NCBI GenBank assembly: GCA_026415195.1
Contig: JAOAHO010000020.1
Location: forward strand, 1 to 44,212
DNA length: 44,212 nt
From: Bacteroidia bacterium
GTDB taxonomy: Bacteria > Bacteroidota > Bacteroidia > B-17B0 > Aurantibacillaceae
Direction of reading: 5' to 3'
How positions within the stretch are numbered: position 1 is the first letter of the stretch; every line of letters begins with the position of its first letter. The notes beneath the pieces are model-generated. The model saw only the letters and a list, made by a program, of their open reading frames with translations, ran no database searches and was not told the DNA's origin. Below, piece by piece: positions 26,433 through 34,320 of this stretch. Both the position numbers and the translations under genes were made by a program.

Positions 26433-27195
26433 ATCGAAATTGGTTTATAAACTTTTTTATTGAGGTCGAATGTGTTCCAAACTCCATGATATGCTTTAAA
26501 AAAGCAGAACCCACAATGGCGCCTTCGGCATACCTGCATGCCAGGTTATATTGTTCTCCGGTTTGAATACCAAACCCGACGAACTTCGGAATCCCGGGAA
26601 AAAATTCCCTGACTTTCTGAAAATATTTTTTTTGTTTTTCAAAATTGACGGAACTTCCCGTTATGCCGTGATCGGAGGTAATATAAACAAAACCGGTTGT
26701 ATGTTGGCGTATGATTTCCATTCTCTCGGGCTTCGTGGAAGGAGAAGTAAGGAAAACGGAGAGCAAACCGGCTTCGTTCATGGGAGCGCTGAAATACCGT
26801 TCATAGAAGTCGAAAGGGAGGTCGGGAATGATAAGGGCATCAATTTCACATTCACGGCACCTGTCAATGAATTTTTCAATTCCCATCTGTAACACGGGGT
26901 TCAGATATCCCATAAGTACTTTCGGGATAGCCAGATGGCGGGCATCGCGCAGTTGGCTGAACAGAAGTTCCAGCGTCATGCCGTTTCGTAAAGATGCTTT
27001 ATGGCATTCCTGAATTACCGGCCCGTCGGCTAAAGGGTCGGAATAGGGAAATCCTATTTCCGCAAAATCAACTCCCGATTCCTGCAATCCTTCCAGTATC
27101 CGAACTGTATCCGACAGGCTGGGGTACCCCGCTGTAAAATATACCGATAATCGTTTTTTGGTTTTATCCTTAAATAATGCTTTCAGTTTGTTCAT
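26413..27195 (-). CDS. trpA: Tryptophan synthase alpha subunit
   Basis: This 260-residue TIM-barrel subunit cleaves indole-3-glycerol phosphate to indole and glyceraldehyde 3-phosphate. The catalytic acids are Glu46 and Asp57 in AEIGFPYSDPLADGPVIQ. The phosphate-binding parts TSDHGITGSS (loop 6 region), FGIQTGEQ and EGAIVGSAFLK are present. The start overlaps the end of trpB by 26 bases and the end overlaps aroF by 20, so all three are probably translationally coupled. Confidence 0.97.
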   Translation of the reverse strand: MNKLKALFKDKTKKRLSVYFTAGYPSLSDTVRILEGLQESGVDFAEIGFPYSDPLADGPVIQECHKASLRNGMTLELLFSQLRDARHLAIPKVLMGYLNPVLQMGIEKFIDRCRECEIDALIIPDLPFDFYERYFSAPMNEAGLLSVFLTSPSTKPERMEIIRQHTTGFVYITSDHGITGSSVNFEKQKKYFQKVREFFPGIPKFVGFGIQTGEQYNLACRYAEGAIVGSAFLKHIMEFGTHSTSIKKFINQFRYDPGSN

Positions 27196-28378
27196 ATCCC
27201 AGTAGGTGTTTATAATTCTGATAGGCGTGCATGTCTTTATCTCCCCTGCCGGAAAGGTTTACGATTACCAAATCGCCCTTACGGAAATCCATTTTATTAA
27301 TCGCTGCCAAAGCATGTGCCGACTCAAGGGCGGGAATTATTCCCTCGGTTCGGCAAAGCATAAACGCTGCCCTTAGGGCTTCCTCATCCTCGATGGACAA
27401 TACCATGCAACGCTTTTCTTCAAACAAAAAACTGTGTACGGGCCCAACCCCCGGGTAATCGAGCCCTGCCGATACCGAATGTGGCTCAATTACTTGCCCG
27501 TCGTCGTCCTGAAGCAAATAGCTCAGGGAACCATGCAATATCCCGGGCTTGCCCACGGAAAGGGACGCGGCAGTTTGCCCGGAACGAATGCCCTTACCCG
27601 CGGCTTCCACCGCAACAAGTGCAACGGATGGTTTTCCGATATATTCATAAAATGCTCCAATGGCATTGCTTCCGCCTCCCACGCATGCCACGATGTGTGT
27701 GGGATCATCAATCCCCATTTCGGCCAGTTGTAATTTAATTTCCTTACTGATGACCGATTGAAATTGAGTTACCAAATCGGGATACGGATGCGGCCCCACC
27801 ACGGAACCTATCACATAATGGGTGTTTTCAGGGTCGGATATCCAGGTACGGATGGCATCATTGGTGGCATCTTTCAGGGTCATGCTGCCAGAACACGATG
27901 GAACAACCTTTGCCCCAAGCATTTGCATCCTGAGAACATTCAATTGCTGGCGTTCCATGTCTTTTTGCCCCATAAAAATTTCACACGGCATTTTCAAAAC
28001 CGCACATGCCGAAGCGGTTGCCACTCCGTGTTGCCCTGCACCTGTTTCGGCAATGATTTTTTTCTTGCCCATGAATTTTGCAAGCAACACCTGGCCCAAT
28101 GCATTATTGATTTTATGTGCACCGGTGTGGCAAAGGTCTTCCCGCTTCAAAAAAACGGTACATCCATAACGATCCGACAGGTTTCTGGCATGATACAAAG
28201 GTGTGGGCCTGCCGGCAAAATGTTTCAGATAAAATTCATATTCCCTGCGGAAAGCATCCGAAGAAATAATCTCCTCATAAACTTCATTTAATGCCCGAAT
28301 ATTTTCATAGAGCATTTCTGGAACAAAAGCACCTCCGAACTTTTTTCCGTAATATCCGTTTTTATCAGGCCTGATCAT
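27170..28378 (-). CDS. trpB: Tryptophan synthase beta subunit
   Basis: This 402-residue PLP enzyme joins indole and serine to make tryptophan. The PLP lysine is Lys89 in HTGAHKINNALGQ. The phosphate-binding loop VGGGSNAIGAF, the ETGAGQHGVATA segment and the C-terminal SGRGDKDM are all intact. It is of the TrpB1 type. The frame extends 22 codons upstream, but the ATG at 28376-28378 starts at the conserved NGYYGKKFGGAFVPE region and overlaps the trpF stop as ATGA, so it is taken as the start. Confidence 0.97.
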   Translation of the reverse strand: MIRPDKNGYYGKKFGGAFVPEMLYENIRALNEVYEEIISSDAFRREYEFYLKHFAGRPTPLYHARNLSDRYGCTVFLKREDLCHTGAHKINNALGQVLLAKFMGKKKIIAETGAGQHGVATASACAVLKMPCEIFMGQKDMERQQLNVLRMQMLGAKVVPSCSGSMTLKDATNDAIRTWISDPENTHYVIGSVVGPHPYPDLVTQFQSVISKEIKLQLAEMGIDDPTHIVACVGGGSNAIGAFYEYIGKPSVALVAVEAAGKGIRSGQTAASLSVGKPGILHGSLSYLLQDDDGQVIEPHSVSAGLDYPGVGPVHSFLFEEKRCMVLSIEDEEALRAAFMLCRTEGIIPALESAHALAAINKMDFRKGDLVIVNLSGRGDKDMHAYQNYKHLLGYEQTESII

Positions 28379-28998
28379 GTTTTTAGATTTAATAAATGAT
28401 TTTTTAAAAGTTTTATATTTTTTATTCCCGGACTGAGTTCCCACCGGCTGTTCAGATCGACCCCGAATAGTTGCGGGTGCCCTATCTTAAAGGCATCAGC
28501 CAGATTTTCGGGCCCTATGCCTCCGGAAAGAAAAAACGGAACCGTGCCGCGATAATATGAAAGTAGTTTCCAGTCGAATGTTTTGCCCGTACCTCCGAAG
28601 GATTGATCTTTCTTATCGAAAAGAAAATAATCGCAAAAAGAATGATACCGGAGTGTGGCATCAAAATCTTTTTTTGTTTCAATTCCGAAAGCTTTAATTA
28701 CTATTTTCCCTAACAATTTTATTTTTTCACATAAAGATGAGGGTTCATGGCCGTGAAATTGCACGGCATCCAGCCCGAATCTATTGACAGTATCTGTCAG
28801 ATAACCCGGCTCAGGATTAACAAAAACGCCGGTTTTTAAAATTCCTGCCTTCAATGAAGGAATAAATTCTCCGCGGAAAAACCTCTTTGATTTTTCATAA
28901 AAAATAAAGCCGCAATAATCCGGAGAAAGGTTTTGAATTTCCGAAAGTTGTTCGGTATTCGTTATACCGCATATTTTTATTTTTAATTTTAAAGGCAT
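28375..28998 (-). CDS. trpF: Phosphoribosylanthranilate isomerase
   Basis: This 207-residue TIM-barrel enzyme converts phosphoribosylanthranilate to the carboxyphenylamino-deoxyribulose phosphate used by TrpC. The family opening KIKICGITNTEQ contains the catalytic Cys. The segments AVQFHGHEPS, FLFDKK and FFLSGGIGPENL, ending in GVDLNSRWELSPGIK, match the family. It is a separate protein, not fused to TrpC as in E. coli. It overlaps trpC by 10 bases and trpB by 4. Confidence 0.95.
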   Translation of the reverse strand: MPLKLKIKICGITNTEQLSEIQNLSPDYCGFIFYEKSKRFFRGEFIPSLKAGILKTGVFVNPEPGYLTDTVNRFGLDAVQFHGHEPSSLCEKIKLLGKIVIKAFGIETKKDFDATLRYHSFCDYFLFDKKDQSFGGTGKTFDWKLLSYYRGTVPFFLSGGIGPENLADAFKIGHPQLFGVDLNSRWELSPGIKNIKLLKNHLLNLKT

Positions 28999-29810
28999 GG
29001 AATTGGATTATTGATTAATTGACATGCTTCATCTATCAACTCGCTGCAGGTAATTCCCGGCCGTGCCTTACTCATAAAGTATTCCCCGATTAAAAAACCA
29101 CTGAAGCCGCATTTTCTTAGTTTTACCAGCGTCGGGGCATCTTTAATACCGCTTTCGGCAATTTTAAATTTTTCGGGCGGTAGTAACTTGCACAAGTGTT
29201 CACTTTTTGCAAAGGAAATGGTCTGACTCTTTAAATTTCTGTGGTTAATGCCCGCAAGGTCATATTCATCGAAGTTTTCACACTTTCTGATATCTTCTTC
29301 GTCATGGAATTCCATCAACACTTCCATGCCCAGGGAACGGGCCAAAGATGTAAATGTTTTAATGCGGTTCAAATCGAGGATGGAGGCGATAAGCAAAATC
29401 ACATCTGCCCCCTTCGACTTTGCTTCAATAATCTGAAATTCATCCACAATAAAATCCTTACACAAAATGGGACAATAATGCCATGCACGGGCTTTACTAA
29501 TATCATCCGGCATTGCCCCGAAGAATTTTTCATCATTTAATACCGACAGGGCAGCGGCACCTGCACGCATATATTCCAGTGTAATCTCTTCCACCAATGC
29601 AAATGGCCGGATGTCTCCAACAGACGGGGATTTTCTTTTAAACTCCGCAATGATTGAAAATTGGTCATAAAACTTCCGTATGTATTTTTTCAGCGACACA
29701 CAGGGAGTGGAAAAATATACCGACTGCTCAAAATACCGATTGGTAAATACCGATTTTTTGTATTCCACTTCCTTTTTTTTGTTTTGGAGTATTTCATTAA
29801 GAATGCTCAT
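28989..29810 (-). CDS. trpC: Indole-3-glycerol phosphate synthase
   Basis: This 273-residue enzyme closes the indole ring. It begins with the usual MSILNEILQNKKKEVEYKK helix. The catalytic Lys is in IIAEFKRKSPSVGDI, followed by LCKDFIVDEFQI with the second Lys, and LAGINHRNLKSQTI, IAESGIKDA and GFLIGEYFM. It is monofunctional. The start overlaps trpD by 14 bases and the end overlaps trpF by 10. Confidence 0.96.
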   Translation of the reverse strand: MSILNEILQNKKKEVEYKKSVFTNRYFEQSVYFSTPCVSLKKYIRKFYDQFSIIAEFKRKSPSVGDIRPFALVEEITLEYMRAGAAALSVLNDEKFFGAMPDDISKARAWHYCPILCKDFIVDEFQIIEAKSKGADVILLIASILDLNRIKTFTSLARSLGMEVLMEFHDEEDIRKCENFDEYDLAGINHRNLKSQTISFAKSEHLCKLLPPEKFKIAESGIKDAPTLVKLRKCGFSGFLIGEYFMSKARPGITCSELIDEACQLINNPIPCL

Positions 29811-30798
29811 AGGTTATTCGTTTTAATTTCTCAAAACATTCCAATGCTTTTAAATTAAACAATGAATCCTGTGCAATGCCAACGGCTTTTTCGAATGTGC
29901 ATTTTTTAAACAATCTTACCGCTAAAGCAGCATTCGTTACAATAACCTCATTTTGCGGCTTAGTGCCCTGCCCTTTCAGGATTTTGAGAAAAATTTCCGC
30001 AGATTCTTCTTTGGTCTTTCCCCCTTTTATTTCATTTTCATTCAAATAGGTTAACCCCAAATCAAGGGGTGAAATCAGGCCTTCCTCCCGGTTTGTGAAA
30101 AACTTGAAATCGCAGGTAAGCGAAATTTCATCATGGCCATCCAATGAATGATATACATAATACTCTACGGGTTCTTCCTCAAAAAGAAAATGATACATGC
30201 GGGCCAATCCGAGTGAATAAACTCCATGAAAGCGGTATTTAGGCATGGCCGGATTAATCAAGGGGCCCAGCATATTGAAAAATGTTTTTACTTTCAATTC
30301 TTTCCTGACATTTGCCACTGATTTTAATGCAGGATGAAACAAAGGAGCATGCATAAAACATATCCCGCATTCCTCCAACTGCATCCTTAGCAAATAGGAT
30401 TCGGAAGAAAATTTAATTCCCATGCACTCCAGTACGGTAGAAGATCCCGAAACGGATGTAACACTATAATTTCCGTGCTTGGCCACGGGAATACCTGCTC
30501 CGGCCAGAACAAAAGCCGTCAGGGTGGATATGTTAAAGGTGTTTTTGGAGTCCCCACCCGTTCCGCAAACGTCCATCACCTCCTTAGTACCCAGGTCCAC
30601 CTTAACACATTTTTCCATCAACACATTGCGGAATGCCTTCAGTTCGTCGCATGTAATTCCGCGCATGATAAACCCCGTCAGAAGGGCCGAAAGTTGGGCA
30701 GGAGGAAATTTTCGCTCCGCAATATCGGCCATTAAATTTTCCGCATCCCGGCTGTCCAACGTCTGATAGTCCAGTAATATTTCCAGCGCATTTTTCAT
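29797..30798 (-). CDS. trpD: Anthranilate phosphoribosyltransferase
   Basis: This 333-residue enzyme adds the phosphoribosyl group to anthranilate. The PRPP-binding motif DVCGTGGDSKNTFNIST and the segments VAKHGNYSVTSVSGSS and HAPLFHPALKSVANVRKEL are typical. The frame extends 14 codons upstream, but the ATG at 30796-30798 begins the conserved N-terminal helix (MKNALEILLDYQTLDSRDAE) and overlaps the trpG stop as ATGA. That overlap, repeated at trpF/trpB, decides the start. It is not fused to TrpG. Confidence 0.96.
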   Translation of the reverse strand: MKNALEILLDYQTLDSRDAENLMADIAERKFPPAQLSALLTGFIMRGITCDELKAFRNVLMEKCVKVDLGTKEVMDVCGTGGDSKNTFNISTLTAFVLAGAGIPVAKHGNYSVTSVSGSSTVLECMGIKFSSESYLLRMQLEECGICFMHAPLFHPALKSVANVRKELKVKTFFNMLGPLINPAMPKYRFHGVYSLGLARMYHFLFEEEPVEYYVYHSLDGHDEISLTCDFKFFTNREEGLISPLDLGLTYLNENEIKGGKTKEESAEIFLKILKGQGTKPQNEVIVTNAALAVRLFKKCTFEKAVGIAQDSLFNLKALECFEKLKRITYEHS

Positions 30799-31361
30799 GG
30801 CATGTGATTTATCCAGTTTTTGATGATTTGTAATCCGCATTCCGTAAGGATTGATTCGGGATGAAACTGAATTCCACGTACATCATACTTTTTATGCCTG
30901 ACAGACATGATAAGGCCGTCTTTGTTTTCGGCAATAATTTCAAGTTCATCTGAGGAATCATCAATTACCCATGAATGATAATGCCCCACACGTATTCCGG
31001 ACGGACAATTTTTAAAAAGATAATCGTCTGCCAAAAAACGAACGGGGGTGCTGATGCCATGCAGAGGTTCATTGAGGTTTATCATCCTTGCACCATAGGT
31101 AATACCGATAGCTTGATGTCCGAGGCAAATTCCCAGAATGCTTTTATGGCTTCCGTATTCCCTGATTACCTCCAGGGTTTTTCCTGCTTCCGAAGGAATT
31201 CCTGGGCCTGGTGAAATAAGTATTTTATCGAATTCACCCGCTTCGTCCAAAGAAAAAGCATCATTTCTTTTCACCACTACATCCTCACACCCTGCTTTTT
31301 CCAAGAGGTGTACAAGGTTATAGGTAAAAGAATCGTAATTATCAATGACAAATACTTTCAT
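30795..31361 (-). CDS. trpG: Anthranilate synthase component II (glutamine amidotransferase)
   Basis: This 188-residue class I amidotransferase supplies ammonia to TrpE. The oxyanion motif SPGPGIP, the nucleophile Cys79 in ILGICLGHQAIG, and the His167/Glu169 pair in GIQFHPES complete the triad. The same fold serves 4-amino-4-deoxychorismate synthase (PabA), so it may be shared with folate synthesis, but its position directly behind trpE makes TrpG the primary role. It overlaps trpE by 20 bases and trpD by 4. Confidence 0.95.
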   Translation of the reverse strand: MKVFVIDNYDSFTYNLVHLLEKAGCEDVVVKRNDAFSLDEAGEFDKILISPGPGIPSEAGKTLEVIREYGSHKSILGICLGHQAIGITYGARMINLNEPLHGISTPVRFLADDYLFKNCPSGIRVGHYHSWVIDDSSDELEIIAENKDGLIMSVRHKKYDVRGIQFHPESILTECGLQIIKNWINHMP

Positions 31362-32754
31362 ATGATTGTGTATTCGCTTCTTTCAGTGCAAGGCGCAGCG
31401 CCGCTATTTTATTATTCACTTCCTGCAACTCGCTTAAATCATCGGAATAGTGAACGATTCCGCATCCTGCCTGATAACGCAGAATATTGTTTTTCGATAT
31501 CAATGACCGTATGCAAATGGCATGATTTAAATTTCCGTCAAATCCAACCAACCCAACGGCTCCTCCATATAATCCGCGGGGAACTTTTTCCAGTTCGCTG
31601 ATAAGTTCCATGGCACGATATTTGGGTGCCCCGGTCAAGGTGCCGGCCGGAAAACTATCCATAAAAACACGGAAAGCATCCTGGTTTGTTTTTAAATCGG
31701 CTGCAATTTCCGATACCAAATGAATGACATGTGAATAGGCCTCAACATTCTTCAATGCTTTTATCTCCACATTTTTTGCGCTTTTTGAAAGATCGTTTCT
31801 TGTCAGGTCAACCAACATATGATGTTCGGCATTTTCCTTTTCATCATACAAAAGTTTTTCTGACAATGCCTCAACCGATTCACCGCTTTTTCTTTTATAC
31901 GTGCCCGCAATGGGATAAATACGGGCTTTCACTTTGTCAATCCTGATTTGCGATTCGGGCGATGAACCCATGACTCTGAAATTTCCGAAATCGAAATAAA
32001 ACAGATAAGGTGAGGGGTTGATGGAACGAAGTTTTCTGTAAACCTGAAAATCATCTCCTTTAAAATGCTGATAGAACCTTCGCGAAAGAACCAACTGAAA
32101 AACATCCCCTCTCTTTATATGCTGCTTTACATGCCTGATGCATGAAAGAAATTCCTTATCCGTATAATCTGAATACTCATTTCCAATAAGTTGAAAAGCA
32201 TGCGTGCTGTTAATGTATTTATTTAAATAAGAAATGATTTCAGGGCTCCGGATTTTTTCATTTTCCCCTGCATATTCCACCAAATACAGTGTATGGTGAT
32301 AATGATCGAATGCCAACATAAATTTAAAAAAATAGTATTGTGCCAAAGGGAAATCGGGATCCGTGTTAACAGAAATTTTTTCCAAAAGCGTAATTGCATC
32401 GTAAGAAAAATATCCGAAAATGCCTTCGGAGATATTATCCTGAATGTTTGATTTATCCACTTGAATGTGTTCCAGAAAAAAATTAATGGCTAAAGAGGGA
32501 GAAAAGCTCTCACCTGTTTTAAAAGTAAATTGCTCTATGTCTGTTTTAATATGATAATAATCCTTAATAAATTTTATGTTTGCCAAAGGATGAAACAATA
32601 TATACGAAACCGCATTATCGGCTTTGTTGTAATGCGAACTTTCCAAAAGAAAAGCCAAAGGATAACGATCTCGGATTTTCAAATAGCATTCCACCGGTCC
32701 CAGCAAATCGGCGGATATTTTGGTGATGTATGTATGATATCTTTTTGTTTTCAT
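31342..32754 (-). CDS. trpE: Anthranilate synthase component I
   Basis: This 470-residue chorismate-utilising enzyme makes anthranilate. The N-terminal LLESS motif (about residues 36-40) corresponds to the tryptophan-binding site of feedback-sensitive enzymes. The catalytic domain shows GDVFQLVLSRRF, INPSPYLFYFDFGNF, GSSPES, PIAGTYKRK, DLTRNDL, FPAGTLTGAPKYRAM and YQAGCGIVHYSD. A longer frame starts at a GTG (32793), but that GTG lies inside the attenuator hairpin and adds only TTT-rich codons. The ATG at 32752-32754, giving MKTKRYHTYITKIS, is the real start and follows the terminator. Confidence 0.96.
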   Translation of the reverse strand: MKTKRYHTYITKISADLLGPVECYLKIRDRYPLAFLLESSHYNKADNAVSYILFHPLANIKFIKDYYHIKTDIEQFTFKTGESFSPSLAINFFLEHIQVDKSNIQDNISEGIFGYFSYDAITLLEKISVNTDPDFPLAQYYFFKFMLAFDHYHHTLYLVEYAGENEKIRSPEIISYLNKYINSTHAFQLIGNEYSDYTDKEFLSCIRHVKQHIKRGDVFQLVLSRRFYQHFKGDDFQVYRKLRSINPSPYLFYFDFGNFRVMGSSPESQIRIDKVKARIYPIAGTYKRKSGESVEALSEKLLYDEKENAEHHMLVDLTRNDLSKSAKNVEIKALKNVEAYSHVIHLVSEIAADLKTNQDAFRVFMDSFPAGTLTGAPKYRAMELISELEKVPRGLYGGAVGLVGFDGNLNHAICIRSLISKNNILRYQAGCGIVHYSDDLSELQEVNNKIAALRLALKEANTQSYESICH

Positions 32755-32771
32755 TTGAAAAAAATTAAAAT

Positions 32772-32803
32772 AAAAAAACCTGCCGCATTTCACAGCAGGT
32801 TTT
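32772..32803 (-). terminator. Intrinsic terminator (attenuator, segments 3:4) before trpE
   Basis: On the minus strand AAAACCTGC (32795-32803) pairs with GCAGGTTTT (32775-32783) in a 9-bp stem with an 11-base loop. The run of seven T residues (32772-32778) overlaps and follows the 3' arm. It lies between the leader-peptide stop and the trpE start, 17 bases before the trpE ATG, so termination here would silence the whole operon. Confidence 0.85.
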
Positions 32804-32885
32804 GTATCGTTAAAAGTATTAGAATGGATTATTGCTTAACGAGGTACAATGCACCTGCTGTGGCGTAGAATTTACGCCACCACCA
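32772..32885 (-). promoter_or_regulatory. trp attenuator: mutually exclusive RNA hairpins
   Basis: Four segments can be drawn in the leader RNA. Segment 1 (32873-32880, GTGGCGTA, overlapping the third Trp codon) pairs perfectly over 8 bp with TACGCCAC (32860-32867). Segment 2, CACAGCAGGT (32853-32862), pairs perfectly over 10 bp with segment 3, ACCTGCTGTG (32791-32800): this is the antiterminator. Segment 3 alternatively forms the terminator stem with segment 4 (32775-32783). A ribosome stalled at the Trp codons (32877-32885) would cover segment 1, free segment 2 and so prevent termination. This is the architecture established for E. coli trp; its working here is inferred. Confidence 0.88.
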
Positions 32886-32912
32886 AGCGTTAAGCAATGA
32901 AAAAAGTTTCAT
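32829..32912 (-). CDS. trpL: trp operon leader peptide with three tandem Trp codons
   Basis: This is a 27-codon frame with the order MKLFSLLNA, then three consecutive TGG (Trp) codons, then RKFYATAGALYLVKQ and TAA. Tryptophan is normally about one percent of codons, so three in a row in a short frame in front of trpE is strong evidence for a control peptide. A second in-frame ATG (32925-32927) would add five residues (MFAGI), but it lies inside the probable -7 promoter box, so the ATG at 32910-32912 is preferred. Codons 18-22 (Ala-Thr-Ala-Gly-Ala) encode the antiterminator segment. The peptide itself probably has no further function. Confidence 0.88.
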   Translation of the reverse strand: MKLFSLLNAWWWRKFYATAGALYLVKQ

Positions 32913-32920
32913 TATGCCTG

Positions 32921-32928
32921 CAAACATA
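32921..32928 (-). promoter_or_regulatory. -7 promoter box of the trp operon
   Basis: TATGTTTG on the minus strand is an exact match to TAnnTTTG. A TTTG lies 17 bases upstream (end of the TTTTTTG run), a little closer than the usual 19. Transcription would begin about 6-8 bases downstream, that is 0-3 bases before the ATG at 32912, leaving almost no 5' leader in front of the leader peptide. Confidence 0.5.
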
Positions 32929-33014
32929 CAATTAATTTTTCAAACCAAAAAATAATTTTAAAATTTTTTAAAGTACATACATGAATAATAGCCCTGTTAA
33001 AAGTATTTATTTCC

Positions 33015-33022
33015 TATCTTTG
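33015..33022 (+). promoter_or_regulatory. -7 promoter box of purA
   Basis: TATCTTTG is an exact TAnnTTTG match and lies 22 bases before the purA ATG. No clear TTTG is seen at the -33 position (the sequence there is TGTTAAAAG). It is divergent from the trp promoter, with about 86 bases between the two -7 boxes. Confidence 0.55.
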
Positions 33023-33044
33023 AAATTTTGCAAATATCAGTGTT

Positions 33045-34319
33045 ATGAGCAGTGTGGATGTTTTGTTAGGGTTGCAATGGGGTGATGAAGGGAAGGGTAA
33101 AATAGTGGATGTGCTTTCGGGTAATTATCAAATCATAGCCCGTTTTCAGGGTGGTCCGAATGCCGGACATACATTAAAAATAGGCGACCAAAAACATGTT
33201 TTGCATACGGTTCCCAGCGGAATTTTTAATCCGGACGTTATGAATGTAATCGGGAACGGAGTGGTGATTGACCCTATCGTACTAAGGAAAGAACTTGAAA
33301 ATATTGAAAAACTCGGTCTTGAACCAAAAAAACGATTAATCATCAGCCGCAGGGCACACCTGATATTACCTTCACACCGCGTCCTGGATGCAGCCAATGA
33401 AAGATGGAAAGGAAAAAACAAAATCGGTTCAACTTTAAAAGGCATCGGACCTGCCTATATGGACAAAACTGGTCGCAACGGCATACGCATCGGTAACATT
33501 GAACTGGATGATTTTCCTGATATATACAAAAGCCTGGTGGATAAACATAAAGATATTTTAAAACTCTATGGAGAATCGGTGGGCGATGATTTTAAAACTA
33601 CGGAAAAAGAATGGTTGGAGGCGGTAGCATATTTAAAAGATTATTCTTTGGAAGACACGGAATATTATTTAAATCATGCCTTGCTTACCGGGAAAAAGAT
33701 TCTAGCGGAAGGAGCTCAAGGAACGCTGCTGGACGTAGATTTCGGAACCTATCCTTTTGTAACCTCGAGCAATACCATTTGTGCTGGTGCATTTCAGGGT
33801 TTGGGTATTTCGCCAAATAAAATCGGAAATGTAATTGGGATTTTTAAGGCCTATTGTACGAGAGTGGGCAGCGGTCCCTTCCCCACAGAAGTGACTGATG
33901 ATTTGGGCGAGCAAATCCGCCAAAAAGGAAATGAATTCGGAAGTACCACCGGAAGGCCACGAAGAACGGGTTGGCTGGATCTACCAGCACTGAAATATTC
34001 CATCATGATTAACGGCGTTACCGAACTTCACATGATGAAAGCCGATGTCCTGACCGGCCTGGATGAAATAAAAGTGTGTACACACTATTCCTATCGTGGA
34101 AAAATTGTGGACTATGTGCCTTTCAGGGTGGATGAATCCCATGTTCAACCTGTTTATCAATCCTTGAAAGGATGGAAAAAAGACATCAGCATCTGCAGGG
34201 AAAAAACAAAAATGCCCCGGGAATTAAAGCAGTATATTCAGTTCATTGAAAAGCATACCGGCGTAAAAATTGCCTGTGTTTCAGTGGGGCCGGAAAGGAC
34301 AGAAACTTTATTTTTGTAA
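33045..34319 (+). CDS. purA: Adenylosuccinate synthetase
   Basis: This 424-residue enzyme joins IMP and aspartate using GTP, the first committed step to AMP. The P-loop GLQWGDEGKGKIVD is at the N terminus, followed by QGGPNAGHT and GIGPAYMDKTGRNGIR. Further hallmarks are LAEGAQGTLLDVDFGTYPFVTSS and TTGRPRRTGWLD. The length and ends are as usual for the family. The next gene, a histidine kinase, starts one base after the stop, so the two are probably cotranscribed. Confidence 0.98.
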   Translation: MSSVDVLLGLQWGDEGKGKIVDVLSGNYQIIARFQGGPNAGHTLKIGDQKHVLHTVPSGIFNPDVMNVIGNGVVIDPIVLRKELENIEKLGLEPKKRLIISRRAHLILPSHRVLDAANERWKGKNKIGSTLKGIGPAYMDKTGRNGIRIGNIELDDFPDIYKSLVDKHKDILKLYGESVGDDFKTTEKEWLEAVAYLKDYSLEDTEYYLNHALLTGKKILAEGAQGTLLDVDFGTYPFVTSSNTICAGAFQGLGISPNKIGNVIGIFKAYCTRVGSGPFPTEVTDDLGEQIRQKGNEFGSTTGRPRRTGWLDLPALKYSIMINGVTELHMMKADVLTGLDEIKVCTHYSYRGKIVDYVPFRVDESHVQPVYQSLKGWKKDISICREKTKMPRELKQYIQFIEKHTGVKIACVSVGPERTETLFL

Positions 34320-34320
34320 T

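Noticed and set aside
27758-28291. 177-codon plus-strand frame opposite trpB
   Set aside because: Antisense shadow of trpB with no recognisable domain.
32755-32793. Thirteen-codon N-terminal extension of trpE from a GTG
   Set aside because: It lies in the attenuator hairpin and its T-run and encodes mostly Phe; the ATG at 32754 starts the conserved protein.
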